This document shows, in pieces, positions 8,357-15,129 of a stretch of 64,000 nucleotides of DNA. The position numbers and the translations under genes were made by a program. Location of the stretch: positions 62,001-126,000 of the forward strand of contig NZ_JALBUS010000002.1 of assembly GCF_033971885.1 (NCBI RefSeq), given 5' to 3'. The DNA is from Absicoccus intestinalis. GTDB lineage: Bacteria > Bacillota_I > Bacilli_A > Erysipelotrichales > Erysipelotrichaceae. The notes below the pieces were generated by a model that was not told the DNA's origin, made no database searches, and saw only the letters and a program-made list of their open reading frames with translations. The number at the start of each line of letters is the position of its first letter. Within the stretch, counting starts at the first letter, position 1.

Positions 8357-8385
8357 ATCATATATAAATATATAACCGCTTTCAC
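8357..8385 (-). promoter_or_regulatory. Promoter of the ACP-thiolase unit
   Basis: On the minus strand GTGAAA (8380-8385) and TATGAT (8357-8362) are 17 bp apart. The weak -35 box, with the operator ending 5 bp upstream, suggests activator dependence. Confidence 0.6.
8371..8384 (-). promoter_or_regulatory. cre-like site at the ACP promoter
   Basis: On the minus strand TGAAAGCGGTTATA matches the CcpA consensus TGWNANCGNTNWCA except for one base. It overlaps the -35 box with the same offset as the better cre at 13594-13607, which supports repression by CcpA. Confidence 0.45.
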
Positions 8386-8390
8386 ATCCC

Positions 8391-8416
8391 AAATTTCCGC
8401 ATTGAAACGGAAAAAT
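8391..8416. promoter_or_regulatory. Activator-type operator, copy 2
   Basis: AAATTTCC-N10-GGAAAAAT on the plus strand, ending 5 bp upstream of the ACP promoter -35 box. Arms and spacing match the copies at 3162-3187 and 13614-13639, while the central 10 bp differ, as expected for a dimer-bound inverted repeat. Confidence 0.6.
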
Positions 8417-8433
8417 GTTTATGAATAGGACAA

Positions 8434-9024
8434 TTATTTTGCAATTTCGAATGCAAACGAGACAGCTTCTCTAGTCGCAACACTAATAAAATAAGAATTC
8501 CATTGAATTGTTTGCACACAATAGGCACTATAATCAATTTCTGGCCATCGATCCGTAAAGCCTGTTCCTTCTAACTTCAAAATACTTTCCATTTTGGTCC
8601 ATATTTCTGTAAATTTTGAATCTTTTTTACTTACTGGTAATTGTTCCAACATTTCTTTTTGATCATCGTTGAATACTTTTTTTACGGTTGCTTCATGATA
8701 TTTTCTGATTTTTTCAATATCCACACCCACTTCGCGATCTGCTATAGCCAATACAACGTACTCTTCACTATGAGATAAATTAAAAGCAACATTCCCTGAA
8801 GAAAGATAAGGCTTCCCATATTTGTTACATAGAATTTGATTATCTTTATTTATGCCCAAATATTTTTTCAACAAATACCCAGCTGCCAATTCTTGATTTT
8901 TTTCTTTCAGCAAAGAAAGAGAACGATATTTTTGAATATACATCGGAGCAATTTGTGATACGATTTCGTCTTTATCTCGAATAATATCGTTAACATTGGC
9001 TATAATTATCCTTCCTTTTTTCAT
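8434..9024 (-). CDS. 4'-phosphopantetheinyl transferase (Sfp type)
   Basis: A 196-residue enzyme that transfers the phosphopantetheine arm of CoA to a Ser of a carrier protein. Family motifs visible are NLSHSEEYVVLAIA (about residue 78), the Mg-binding VGVDIEKI (about 98) and the C-terminal WTKMESILKLEGTGF (about 140). In the last one the usual Lys of KEA is Met, with a Lys one position earlier. It is the last gene of the MFS-Buk operon and lies just before the ACP unit, so the adjacent ACP is its likely target. GAGGGAG precedes the ATG. Confidence 0.88.
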   Translation of the reverse strand: MKKGRIIIANVNDIIRDKDEIVSQIAPMYIQKYRSLSLLKEKNQELAAGYLLKKYLGINKDNQILCNKYGKPYLSSGNVAFNLSHSEEYVVLAIADREVGVDIEKIRKYHEATVKKVFNDDQKEMLEQLPVSKKDSKFTEIWTKMESILKLEGTGFTDRWPEIDYSAYCVQTIQWNSYFISVATREAVSFAFEIAK

Positions 9025-9038
9025 GAAAGGCTCTCCCT

Positions 9039-9974
9039 CTATAAAGTATGATTTTTAAAGAAACGTATTTCTTCTTCATTGCATAGCAGTGCTTCTGGTA
9101 AATTTAAATCGGTATGAAAAACGTGCTCTAATTTATGGGTTTTTGAGCTATACATTCGATATTCCATATTGATTCCCTCTTGCGTCAATTTAGAAGCTAA
9201 AGAAGCACTATGTATCCGTACAAAGTCATATTGAGCACTCATCACAAATGTATCTGGATAGTCATTGTTAATATACTTTATAAATTCAAAACGATCTATC
9301 TTACTAGCATATTCACTTTGTCGTTCATCACTTATTTTTACTTTTTCGATATTCTCCAGATTTAAATAATTTAAAGCCAACATACGCACAAAATCGGTTT
9401 TCTTTTCATTAATATGCGTAAAATAAACACCACAATTTAAGGCAATGGCTTCAAAAGGTTGCTTTATAAAAGAAAAAGAAAACAATTTAGCATACTCCGC
9501 ATTACTACAAGCACAGGCATAAGCCCCTAAAATATGAGCGCCTGCAGAATCCCCAAGTGCAAATATATGATCAATATCCATCAAATAGTTTTGACCATTT
9601 TCATAAATCCAATTCATCGCCTCATTTAAATCTTCCATAGGTTTTGGAAAATAAGCACTATCGACAAGATGATAATTGACATTGACCACAACATATCCTT
9701 TATCTGCCAATGCTTCACAATAATATCGATACCCTTTTTTATCACCATAAATCCAACCGCCACCATGTACATTCACAAGAACAGGTAAAACTTTACCTTC
9801 TAAAGACTGGCATCGATACACATCCAATGTATTCCATATCGAATCTTCACCATATTCAATATTTTCATAACGAATGATGTCTTTTCGATTGGTAATAGAT
9901 TGATCATAATTTTCTAAACGTTTCTTTTCTCCATCTTCAAAGAGTTCTTTTAACATTTCTATAAATCGGTTCAT
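9039..9974 (-). CDS. Alpha/beta-hydrolase, carboxylesterase (HSL-like)
   Basis: A 311-residue hydrolase of the hormone-sensitive-lipase/esterase branch. The oxyanion-hole motif HGGGW is near residue 72, the nucleophile elbow GDSAG near 145, and the acid/His residues lie in the C-terminal part (SAQYDFV and KTHKLEHVF). No signal peptide is seen, so it is cytosolic. I choose the ATG at 9974 (MNRFIEM), which has AGGTG 6 bp upstream, over the GTG three codons earlier. It lies between the phosphate acyltransferase and PPTase genes. It could hydrolyse an ester substrate or an acyl-thioester by-product, but the true substrate is unknown. Confidence 0.83.
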   Translation of the reverse strand: MNRFIEMLKELFEDGEKKRLENYDQSITNRKDIIRYENIEYGEDSIWNTLDVYRCQSLEGKVLPVLVNVHGGGWIYGDKKGYRYYCEALADKGYVVVNVNYHLVDSAYFPKPMEDLNEAMNWIYENGQNYLMDIDHIFALGDSAGAHILGAYACACSNAEYAKLFSFSFIKQPFEAIALNCGVYFTHINEKKTDFVRMLALNYLNLENIEKVKISDERQSEYASKIDRFEFIKYINNDYPDTFVMSAQYDFVRIHSASLASKLTQEGINMEYRMYSSKTHKLEHVFHTDLNLPEALLCNEEEIRFFKNHTL

Positions 9975-10024
9975 TGCATTCACCTAAAATATAGGTTTCA
10001 TAAAAATTATGAAACCCAATATAC

Positions 10025-11029
10025 TTATTGTTTACTGCCTGCTGCACGAACAGCACTAATGACAACATTCCCTTTAATTTCAGAAACAGGTGCACCTCTT
10101 GAACAATCACAAACCACTTTATTAAATCCTTGCAACATAGGTCCATATGCATTCGCATGACCAAAAGTTTGAATTAATTTAACGGCTGTATTTCCTACAT
10201 TCAAATCAGGCCATATCAATACATTTGCTTTTCCTGCTACTTTGCTTTCGCGATTCACTTTTTTGGCAGCTACCTCTGGACGTATGGCTGCATCCAATTG
10301 GAATTCACCATCAATAGCTAAATCTGGGCGCTTTTCTTGCGCAATATGCAAAGCTTCAACAACTTTGTCAATCAGTTCTCCTTGTCCACTACCTAGAGTT
10401 GAATAGCTGATCATGGCGCATCGTGGTTGCCAATCTAATAAGCTTTTTACTGTATCACACGCTGAAATCGCTATATCTGCTAATTGTTCAGCCGTCGGAT
10501 TTGTACAAACGGCACTATCTCCCACAGCTAATAAAGAACCTTCACTGCCCTTGTATCCTGGAATATCACAAAGTCCAATACTTGAAATGGTACTGATGCC
10601 AGGTTGTAATCCGATAAAAGTTTGGCCAGCTAATAACACTTCCCCCGTTGTATTATCGATTCCCGCAAAAGTAACATCCGCTTCTTCAACGGCTTCCATG
10701 ATCATCGCAAAATATAATGGATTTTCCATTCTTCGATTCAATGCTTTTTCCTTTAATAAAGCCGTTGGCAATTGAATATATGCTTGAATTAATTTTTTAC
10801 GATAGTCTTCATCGTGAATATCAATGATGGTAAAAACTTCTGTGTCATATTGTTTTTCTTTACATAAAGCACGAATTTCACTTTCATTTCCTACAAGAAT
10901 AGGATAAATATAGCCTTCTTTTCCCGTTTCATAAGCGGCTTGTAACATCTTCTCATTACATGCTTCCGGAAAAGCCACTCTTTGAGGATTTAATTTTGCT
11001 TCTTCATAAATTGTATCTAAAACACTCAT
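10025..11029 (-). CDS. Phosphate acetyl/butyryltransferase
   Basis: A 334-residue enzyme converting acyl-CoA and phosphate to acyl phosphate. The C-terminal part has the family signatures PDLNVGN, GPMLQG and CSRGAPVSEI (about residues 275-320), and the N-terminal domain has FPEACNEKML. The length fits both Pta and Ptb. Butyrate kinase 15 bp upstream in the same operon argues for a butyryl or branched acyl substrate. Together they would turn acyl-CoA into acid plus ATP by substrate-level phosphorylation. Pta and Ptb cannot be told apart with certainty from sequence alone. Confidence 0.86.
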   Translation of the reverse strand: MSVLDTIYEEAKLNPQRVAFPEACNEKMLQAAYETGKEGYIYPILVGNESEIRALCKEKQYDTEVFTIIDIHDEDYRKKLIQAYIQLPTALLKEKALNRRMENPLYFAMIMEAVEEADVTFAGIDNTTGEVLLAGQTFIGLQPGISTISSIGLCDIPGYKGSEGSLLAVGDSAVCTNPTAEQLADIAISACDTVKSLLDWQPRCAMISYSTLGSGQGELIDKVVEALHIAQEKRPDLAIDGEFQLDAAIRPEVAAKKVNRESKVAGKANVLIWPDLNVGNTAVKLIQTFGHANAYGPMLQGFNKVVCDCSRGAPVSEIKGNVVISAVRAAGSKQ

Positions 11030-11044
11030 TTTTTTGATTCCTTT

Positions 11045-12151
11045 CTATTTCACAAAGGCAAATCCTTTAAACTTACGTTGTCCTGTATATTTTTTCACTG
11101 TTTCTTTGCCACTTAATACTCGAATAGCACCTGCAGCCATCGCTTCCATTTCAAATTCGCCAGGATATGCACTAACAGGTGCAATCCACTGGCAAGTATC
11201 CTTAATTTGTGAAACGAGATCTTCGTTATACACCATTCCACCGCCAAGCAAGATGCCATCTACATTTCCATGTAACACGGTTGCCATAGAGCCAATACAT
11301 TTCTCAATTTGATAAATCATTGTATTCCATAACATTTCTGCATATGCATCCCCATTTTTTGCTCGATTGCTAACTTCTAAAGCATCTGAAATGCCTAGGT
11401 GACTGACAAATCCACCACTTTTTGTACACAATTGACGAACTTCTTTTAAATCTTTTCCTTCACAATATTTTAATAATTCGGCAACACCAATTTCTCCACA
11501 ACGAGTCGGAGCCATCGGGCCTTCTCCACCGACAATGTCAAAGCCGTCTATCATTTTTCCTTGACGATGTGCAGAAATCGAAATGCCTCCACCAATATGA
11601 CATACTATAAAGTTACATTCTTCATATTTTCTGCTCATAGACTCTGCGTGGCGTATGGCTGTTTCTTTTAAATTTAAAGCATGAAGATGAATGGTTCGAT
11701 AAACTCCTTTAATACCTGTCATCCGCGCTAAATCTTGTAACTCATCCACATCTGGAGGATTGACCACAAAAGAAGGAACATTTATTTCTTTCGCATATTC
11801 ATAAGCCAGTTGAGGTCCTAGTATCGCTGGATGTTGTACACCATTGGCTCCACGAGAAGCATGATCTAAAACTAAGTCATCAATTTCATACGTTCCCCCA
11901 TCCATGGAGAGTAGTCCTCCACCACGTCCAACAAAAGCATCCACATCGTTTAATGAAATATTGTTTTCTTCTAATAAAGTATCAATTGTTTCTTTACGAT
12001 ACTCAAATTGATCGGAAATGGTTTTATATTCGGCTAATTTATTCGCATCATGGCTCACATTTTTTGAAAATAATTCTTTATCATCTTGAAAAAGGGCTAT
12101 TTTTGTCGATGTAGAACCAGGATTAATTGTAAAAATTTTATATGATTTCAT
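11045..12151 (-). CDS. buk: Butyrate kinase
   Basis: A 368-residue acid kinase of the acetate/propionate/butyrate kinase (ASKHA) family, making ATP from acyl phosphate. It has the N-terminal NPGSTSTKIALF phosphate loop, VGRGGG (about residue 74), the butyrate-kinase-type GANGVQHPAILGPQLA (about 112), CHIGGGISI (about 185) and GGEGPMAPTRCGE (about 210). Length and these motifs match Buk rather than AckA, which is about 400 residues. GAGGAG precedes the ATG. A hairpin at 12178-12211 in its leader separates it from the MFS gene upstream and may tune expression. Confidence 0.92.
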   Translation of the reverse strand: MKSYKIFTINPGSTSTKIALFQDDKELFSKNVSHDANKLAEYKTISDQFEYRKETIDTLLEENNISLNDVDAFVGRGGGLLSMDGGTYEIDDLVLDHASRGANGVQHPAILGPQLAYEYAKEINVPSFVVNPPDVDELQDLARMTGIKGVYRTIHLHALNLKETAIRHAESMSRKYEECNFIVCHIGGGISISAHRQGKMIDGFDIVGGEGPMAPTRCGEIGVAELLKYCEGKDLKEVRQLCTKSGGFVSHLGISDALEVSNRAKNGDAYAEMLWNTMIYQIEKCIGSMATVLHGNVDGILLGGGMVYNEDLVSQIKDTCQWIAPVSAYPGEFEMEAMAAGAIRVLSGKETVKKYTGQRKFKGFAFVK

Positions 12152-12177
12152 ACATTCTCCTCATTCTTTCTGAAAAT

Positions 12178-12211
12178 ATAGGAGGAACAGAATATATAAT
12201 GTTCCTCCTAT
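12178..12211 (-). promoter_or_regulatory. Intercistronic hairpin between MFS and buk
   Basis: ATAGGAGGAAC pairs perfectly with GTTCCTCCTAT (11 bp, 12-nt loop). On the minus strand only four T follow, so it is a weak terminator or a processing/stability hairpin that may lower buk expression relative to the transporter. Each arm resembles a Shine-Dalgarno or its complement. Confidence 0.5.
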
Positions 12212-12239
12212 TCATTTTCAATTCTGTTTTAAAAAGCTC

Positions 12240-13508
12240 TTATTGATTTTGATATTTTGCTTCTTCTTCTTTTACAAAATTAGGTTTTGCTAAGAATACG
12301 AAGCAAATTAAACCAATAATCATCAAGATCGCTCCACTAATGTAAGGAATACGATAGCTTCCTGTTTTCCCCGCAATCATTGCGAAGAATGCAGGTCCTA
12401 TAGCACCAACAATTTGAATAATAGGTTGAATAATTCCATAACCATTCGCAAAACTATCACCAAATTCTTCAATACATAAGGAAGCAGGCCAGTTAGCAGC
12501 ACCACCAACAACGACTCCGATACATGCTAAAGATAACCAAACACAAACCACATTTCCGGCTAAGTTTAATACCATTGCTAAAGCACCAATTACATATGTA
12601 GTACAAGCGGCTTTACGGGCACCAATTTTTTGATCAATTAATCCAGAAATATAAGAACCAGGTAAAGCCAATAAACCAGATGCTAACATCATCATACCTG
12701 CAGTACGTTCATCGAACCCAATTTCAAGAAGTCTTGGATACAATTGGACCATCAATCCACTCGCAAATAATAATTGTATGCCGAGTGTAATACCATGTAC
12801 CCAAACTTGAGGTGTTGTTAATAATTTTTTCGTTGTCCAAATACTATCCTTTTTAGTACCCTCTTTTTTCTCTTCATCCACTTCTCTAAATTCACCATTA
12901 TCCGGTGTAAATCCTTTATCTTTTGGATCATCAGAAATGAATAGAATTAAAATAATAGCTGCAACAGCTGCAATTGCCATAAATGGAAGGAATCCACCAA
13001 GAGGTCCCATAGATTTATAACCTGCATTATAAATCATAGCAGCAATACCAGAACATAAAGGAATACCCATGGTAACAATTCCCATCAAAATACCTTTTTT
13101 CTTAGGGAACCATTTTGCAATAATGACTGGTGACAATTGATATCCAATCGCACAAGAAATAGCATTCGCAAATACTAAACATACCGCAAACATCCCTAAG
13201 TTTGTAGTTACACCTAGTCCAAGCATTGCAACTAAATAAATAACGAAGCAAATTAAACTTAATTTCTTAGCTGAATGTTTTACGGATAATTTACCAAAAA
13301 CAAATCCAGCAACGATATTTCCTAGACTTCCCAAAGAAATCAAACTGATCAAAAATGTAGCACTCCATCCACGTAATCCGGCTAAAATTCCAGATGCAGA
13401 GTTCATGGCACTACCCACTGCTGTAGCGGTAAAGTATGCAAGGAATGCATAAATGATCAACGCCCAGCCTTTTCCATACCCTTTTTTCTTAACTTTTGTG
13501 TTTTCCAT
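12240..13508 (-). CDS. MFS transporter, OFA (oxalate/formate antiporter-like) family
   Basis: A 422-residue 12-helix permease. GKGWALIIYAFLAYFTATAVGSAMN opens helix 1, a long cytosolic loop with charged residues (about 205-230) separates the two halves, and GFVFGKLSVKHSAKKL is the helix 2-3 signature loop. OFA-family carriers exchange carboxylates or take up small organic acids. As first gene of the Buk-acyltransferase operon it is a good candidate for importing the acid substrate or exporting an acid product. AGGAG precedes the ATG. Its promoter carries both the regulon operator and a good cre site. Confidence 0.83.
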   Translation of the reverse strand: MENTKVKKKGYGKGWALIIYAFLAYFTATAVGSAMNSASGILAGLRGWSATFLISLISLGSLGNIVAGFVFGKLSVKHSAKKLSLICFVIYLVAMLGLGVTTNLGMFAVCLVFANAISCAIGYQLSPVIIAKWFPKKKGILMGIVTMGIPLCSGIAAMIYNAGYKSMGPLGGFLPFMAIAAVAAIILILFISDDPKDKGFTPDNGEFREVDEEKKEGTKKDSIWTTKKLLTTPQVWVHGITLGIQLLFASGLMVQLYPRLLEIGFDERTAGMMMLASGLLALPGSYISGLIDQKIGARKAACTTYVIGALAMVLNLAGNVVCVWLSLACIGVVVGGAANWPASLCIEEFGDSFANGYGIIQPIIQIVGAIGPAFFAMIAGKTGSYRIPYISGAILMIIGLICFVFLAKPNFVKEEEAKYQNQ

Positions 13509-13579
13509 TATCCTTCTCCTGTTTTAAGTATTCCAAACTTTTATGGCCGCCTTCTCTGTTTGTTATCCTTTACGCTTTT

Positions 13580-13608
13580 ATCATAATTAGTAATGAAATC
13601 GTTTTCAT
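13580..13608 (-). promoter_or_regulatory. Promoter of the MFS-buk operon
   Basis: On the minus strand ATGAAA (13603-13608), 17 bp, TATGAT (13580-13585). The -35 box is weak, with an operator ending 5 bp upstream. The arrangement matches the ACP promoter. Confidence 0.6.
13594..13607. promoter_or_regulatory. cre site (CcpA) at the MFS-buk promoter
   Basis: On the minus strand TGAAAACGATTTCA, a full match to the catabolite-responsive consensus TGWNANCGNTNWCA. It covers the -35 box and spacer, the usual place for glucose repression. Confidence 0.7.
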
Positions 13609-13613
13609 TTTCT

Positions 13614-13639
13614 AAATTTCCTCTTTTTAAAGGAAATTT
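13614..13639. promoter_or_regulatory. Activator-type operator, copy 3
   Basis: AAATTTCC-N10-GGAAATTT has perfect 8-bp arms and lies 5 bp upstream of the -35 box of the MFS-buk promoter. It is the most symmetric of the three copies (see 3162-3187 and 8391-8416). Confidence 0.65.
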
Positions 13640-13804
13640 TTTGAGTATATTTTCTAAATTGTTAATCTTGGTGTTTGCAATTACTTTACATGTTGATTTT
13701 CTGTAACTCTCATCTGTATTTTACAGTGGACATCCATCATCATACGCATTGTGATAGAATTCATTTATTTGAAAATCTTTTATATACCGTGCTCAGGGCA
13801 TAAT

Positions 13805-13839
13805 AAAAGCACAACCTCATTACTTAGATCGTGCTTTTT
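13805..13839. terminator. Terminator after the 62-codon gene
   Basis: AAAAGCAC and GTGCTTTT form an 8-bp stem with an 18-nt loop and T residues on both exits. It lies just past the stop of the minus-strand small gene at 13852. Confidence 0.5.
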
Positions 13840-13851
13840 AAATTTGGTGTT

Positions 13852-14040
13852 TTATTTTCCAATCCAATCAACCATATGATGCTCTTCCAGCCAATCAAAT
13901 TCTTCAAGATCTAATTTTTTCCAAGGGCTAGGATTTGCATCTGTAGACATAGGGCAATGCTTATTCAAATAATCTCTTGCTTCTTTTTCATTTGATGGAT
14001 CGAAACCTAATTTTTTAGTAATGCTTTCTAATGTGATCAT
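13852..14040 (-). CDS. Small hypothetical protein
   Basis: Sixty-two residues (MITLESITKKLGFDPSNEKE...), acidic and hydrophilic, with no membrane helix or metal motif and no family that I recognise. The first half (TKKLGFDPSNEKEARDYLNKH) reads like a short helical protein, and the C-terminus is Trp-rich (SPWKKLDLEEFDWLEEHHMVDWIGK). It is a lone gene with its own terminator between the fermentation locus and the tRNA operon. The regular coding composition supports a real gene; function unknown. Confidence 0.55.
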   Translation of the reverse strand: MITLESITKKLGFDPSNEKEARDYLNKHCPMSTDANPSPWKKLDLEEFDWLEEHHMVDWIGK

Positions 14041-14203
14041 TTATCCATATTTCCCCTTTTTCATCTAATATAAGAAAAAGCATCATTCCATCTGATGTGA
14101 TTGATTTCTTTTAATATATACCAGTAACATTTATATATCAAAAAACCTCATTTCTAGTTGGAAACAAGGTCAATGCATTATATCGATATGAATCATAAAA
14201 AAA

Positions 14204-14225
14204 GTCCCCAGACGAATCTAGGGAC
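14204..14225 (-). terminator. Terminator of the tRNA operon
   Basis: On the minus strand GTCCC, a 12-nt loop and GGGAC, with one further possible pair, followed by seven T (14197-14203). It lies directly downstream of tRNA-Phe. Confidence 0.75.
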
Positions 14226-14238
14226 AATCTCTGATGAA

Positions 14239-14314
14239 TGGTGGTCTCAGCCGGAATCGAACCAGCGACACAAGGATTTTCAGTCCTTTGCTCTACCGAC
14301 TGAGCTATGAGACC
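14239..14314 (-). tRNA. tRNA-Phe (GAA)
   Basis: The 7-bp acceptor stem GGTCTCA/TGAGACC, T-arm GGTTCGATTCC and anticodon loop CTGAAAA are present, and the CCA end is encoded. It is the last tRNA of a seven-gene minus-strand cluster. Confidence 0.95.
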
Positions 14315-14317
14315 ACA

Positions 14318-14394
<77 letters not shown>

Positions 14395-14404
14395 ATGTGA
14401 CAAA

Positions 14405-14495
14405 TGGCGGAGAAGCTGGGATTCGAACCCAGGCGCCGCGCGAACGACCTACCGGTTTTCAAGACCGGACCCTTCAACCACTTGGGTACTTCTCC
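14405..14495 (-). tRNA. tRNA-Ser (TGA)
   Basis: A class II tRNA with a long variable arm (91 nt including CCA). Acceptor stem GGAGAAG/CTTCTCC, anticodon loop CTTGAAA, discriminator G. Confidence 0.94.
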
Positions 14496-14515
14496 AAGGA
14501 GATTCTTTTGTATAT

Positions 14516-14592
14516 TGGTGGACCCTGTAGGACTCGAACCTACGACCCGCCGGTTATGAGCCGGATGCTCTGACCAACTGAGCTAAGGGTCC
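14516..14592 (-). tRNA. tRNA-Ile2 (CAT, lysidine type)
   Basis: The acceptor stem is GGACCCT/AGGGTCC and the anticodon loop CTCATAA. The body resembles Bacillus tRNA-Ile2 (start GGACC, CGGCTCATAACCG anticodon arm), not elongator Met, so the C34 is probably modified by TilS. The CAT anticodon alone would be miscalled as Met. Confidence 0.8.
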
Positions 14593-14604
14593 AATTCAAC
14601 TCGT

Positions 14605-14681
14605 TGGTGGCTGAGGTGAGACTCGAACTCACGACCTTCCGGGTATGAACCGGATGCTCTAGCCAACTAAGCTACCCAGCC
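14605..14681 (-). tRNA. Elongator tRNA-Met (CAT)
   Basis: The acceptor stem GGCTGGG/CTCAGCC has one G-T pair. The anticodon arm CGGTTCATACCCG matches elongator Met of Bacillus type. CCA is encoded. Confidence 0.88.
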
Positions 14682-14698
14682 AAAAAAGTTTAAAGAAA

Positions 14699-14775
14699 TG
14701 GTCGGGACGGCAGGATTTGAACCTGTGACCCCTTGATCCCAAATCAAGTGCACTACCAAGCTGTGCTACGTCCCG
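14699..14775 (-). tRNA. tRNA-Pro (TGG)
   Basis: Acceptor stem CGGGACG/CGTCCCG, anticodon loop TTTGGGA, T-arm GGTTCAAATCC, CCA encoded. Confidence 0.94.
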
Positions 14776-14790
14776 ATACTCATTAAAAAA

Positions 14791-14867
14791 TGGCGCGCCC
14801 AGTAGGAGTCGAACCCGCAACCTTTTGATCCGTAGTCAAACGCTCTATCCAATTGAGCTATGGGCGC
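14791..14867 (-). tRNA. tRNA-Arg (ACG)
   Basis: Acceptor stem GCGCCCA/TGGGCGC, anticodon ACG (A34 normally edited to inosine by TadA), CCA encoded. First tRNA of the operon. Confidence 0.94.
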
Positions 14868-14900
14868 ATATTTATTTTTTACACTTATCAGTGCCTTAAT

Positions 14901-14929
14901 AATATAACATAGCCTTTTACTGAATGCAA
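14901..14929 (-). promoter_or_regulatory. Promoter of the tRNA operon
   Basis: On the minus strand TTGCAT (14924-14929), 17 bp, TATATT (14901-14906), about 30 bp ahead of tRNA-Arg. No other gene intervenes. Confidence 0.75.
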
Positions 14930-14987
14930 ACATTTTTTAAAAAAACTTTTTTTATTGAAATCCATTTTAAATTATGTTTCAATGTTC

Positions 14988-15111
14988 ATGTAATAGGGAG
15001 TAACCGGCAAATATGCACTTATGGCGTCAACCACGAAATTTATTTCCGCTGTAAGTTTAAATGGTGAGACTATTGTATATCTTTTTTGATATACAATGGT
15101 CTCACTTTTTT
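14988..15111 (+). promoter_or_regulatory. yybP-ykoY-type manganese riboswitch with overlapping terminator
   Basis: Conserved blocks in order are GGGAGTA (14997-15003), GGCGTCAAC (15023-15031) and GGTGAGAC (15063-15070), as in the yybP-ykoY aptamer. P1 can form between TAATAG (14992-14997) and CTATTG (15070-15075). The same 3' segment starts an 18-bp terminator stem (15064-15081 with 15088-15105, one G-T pair) followed by six T. Aptamer closure and terminator are therefore mutually exclusive, so metal binding should let transcription into the ATPase gene. Confidence 0.85.
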
Positions 15112-15129
15112 ATTCGGGAGGTATCGCAT

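Noticed and set aside
15061..15129. Upstream in-frame ATG for the P-type ATPase
   Set aside because: It lies in the terminator hairpin of the riboswitch, and a good ribosome site serves the ATG at 15130.
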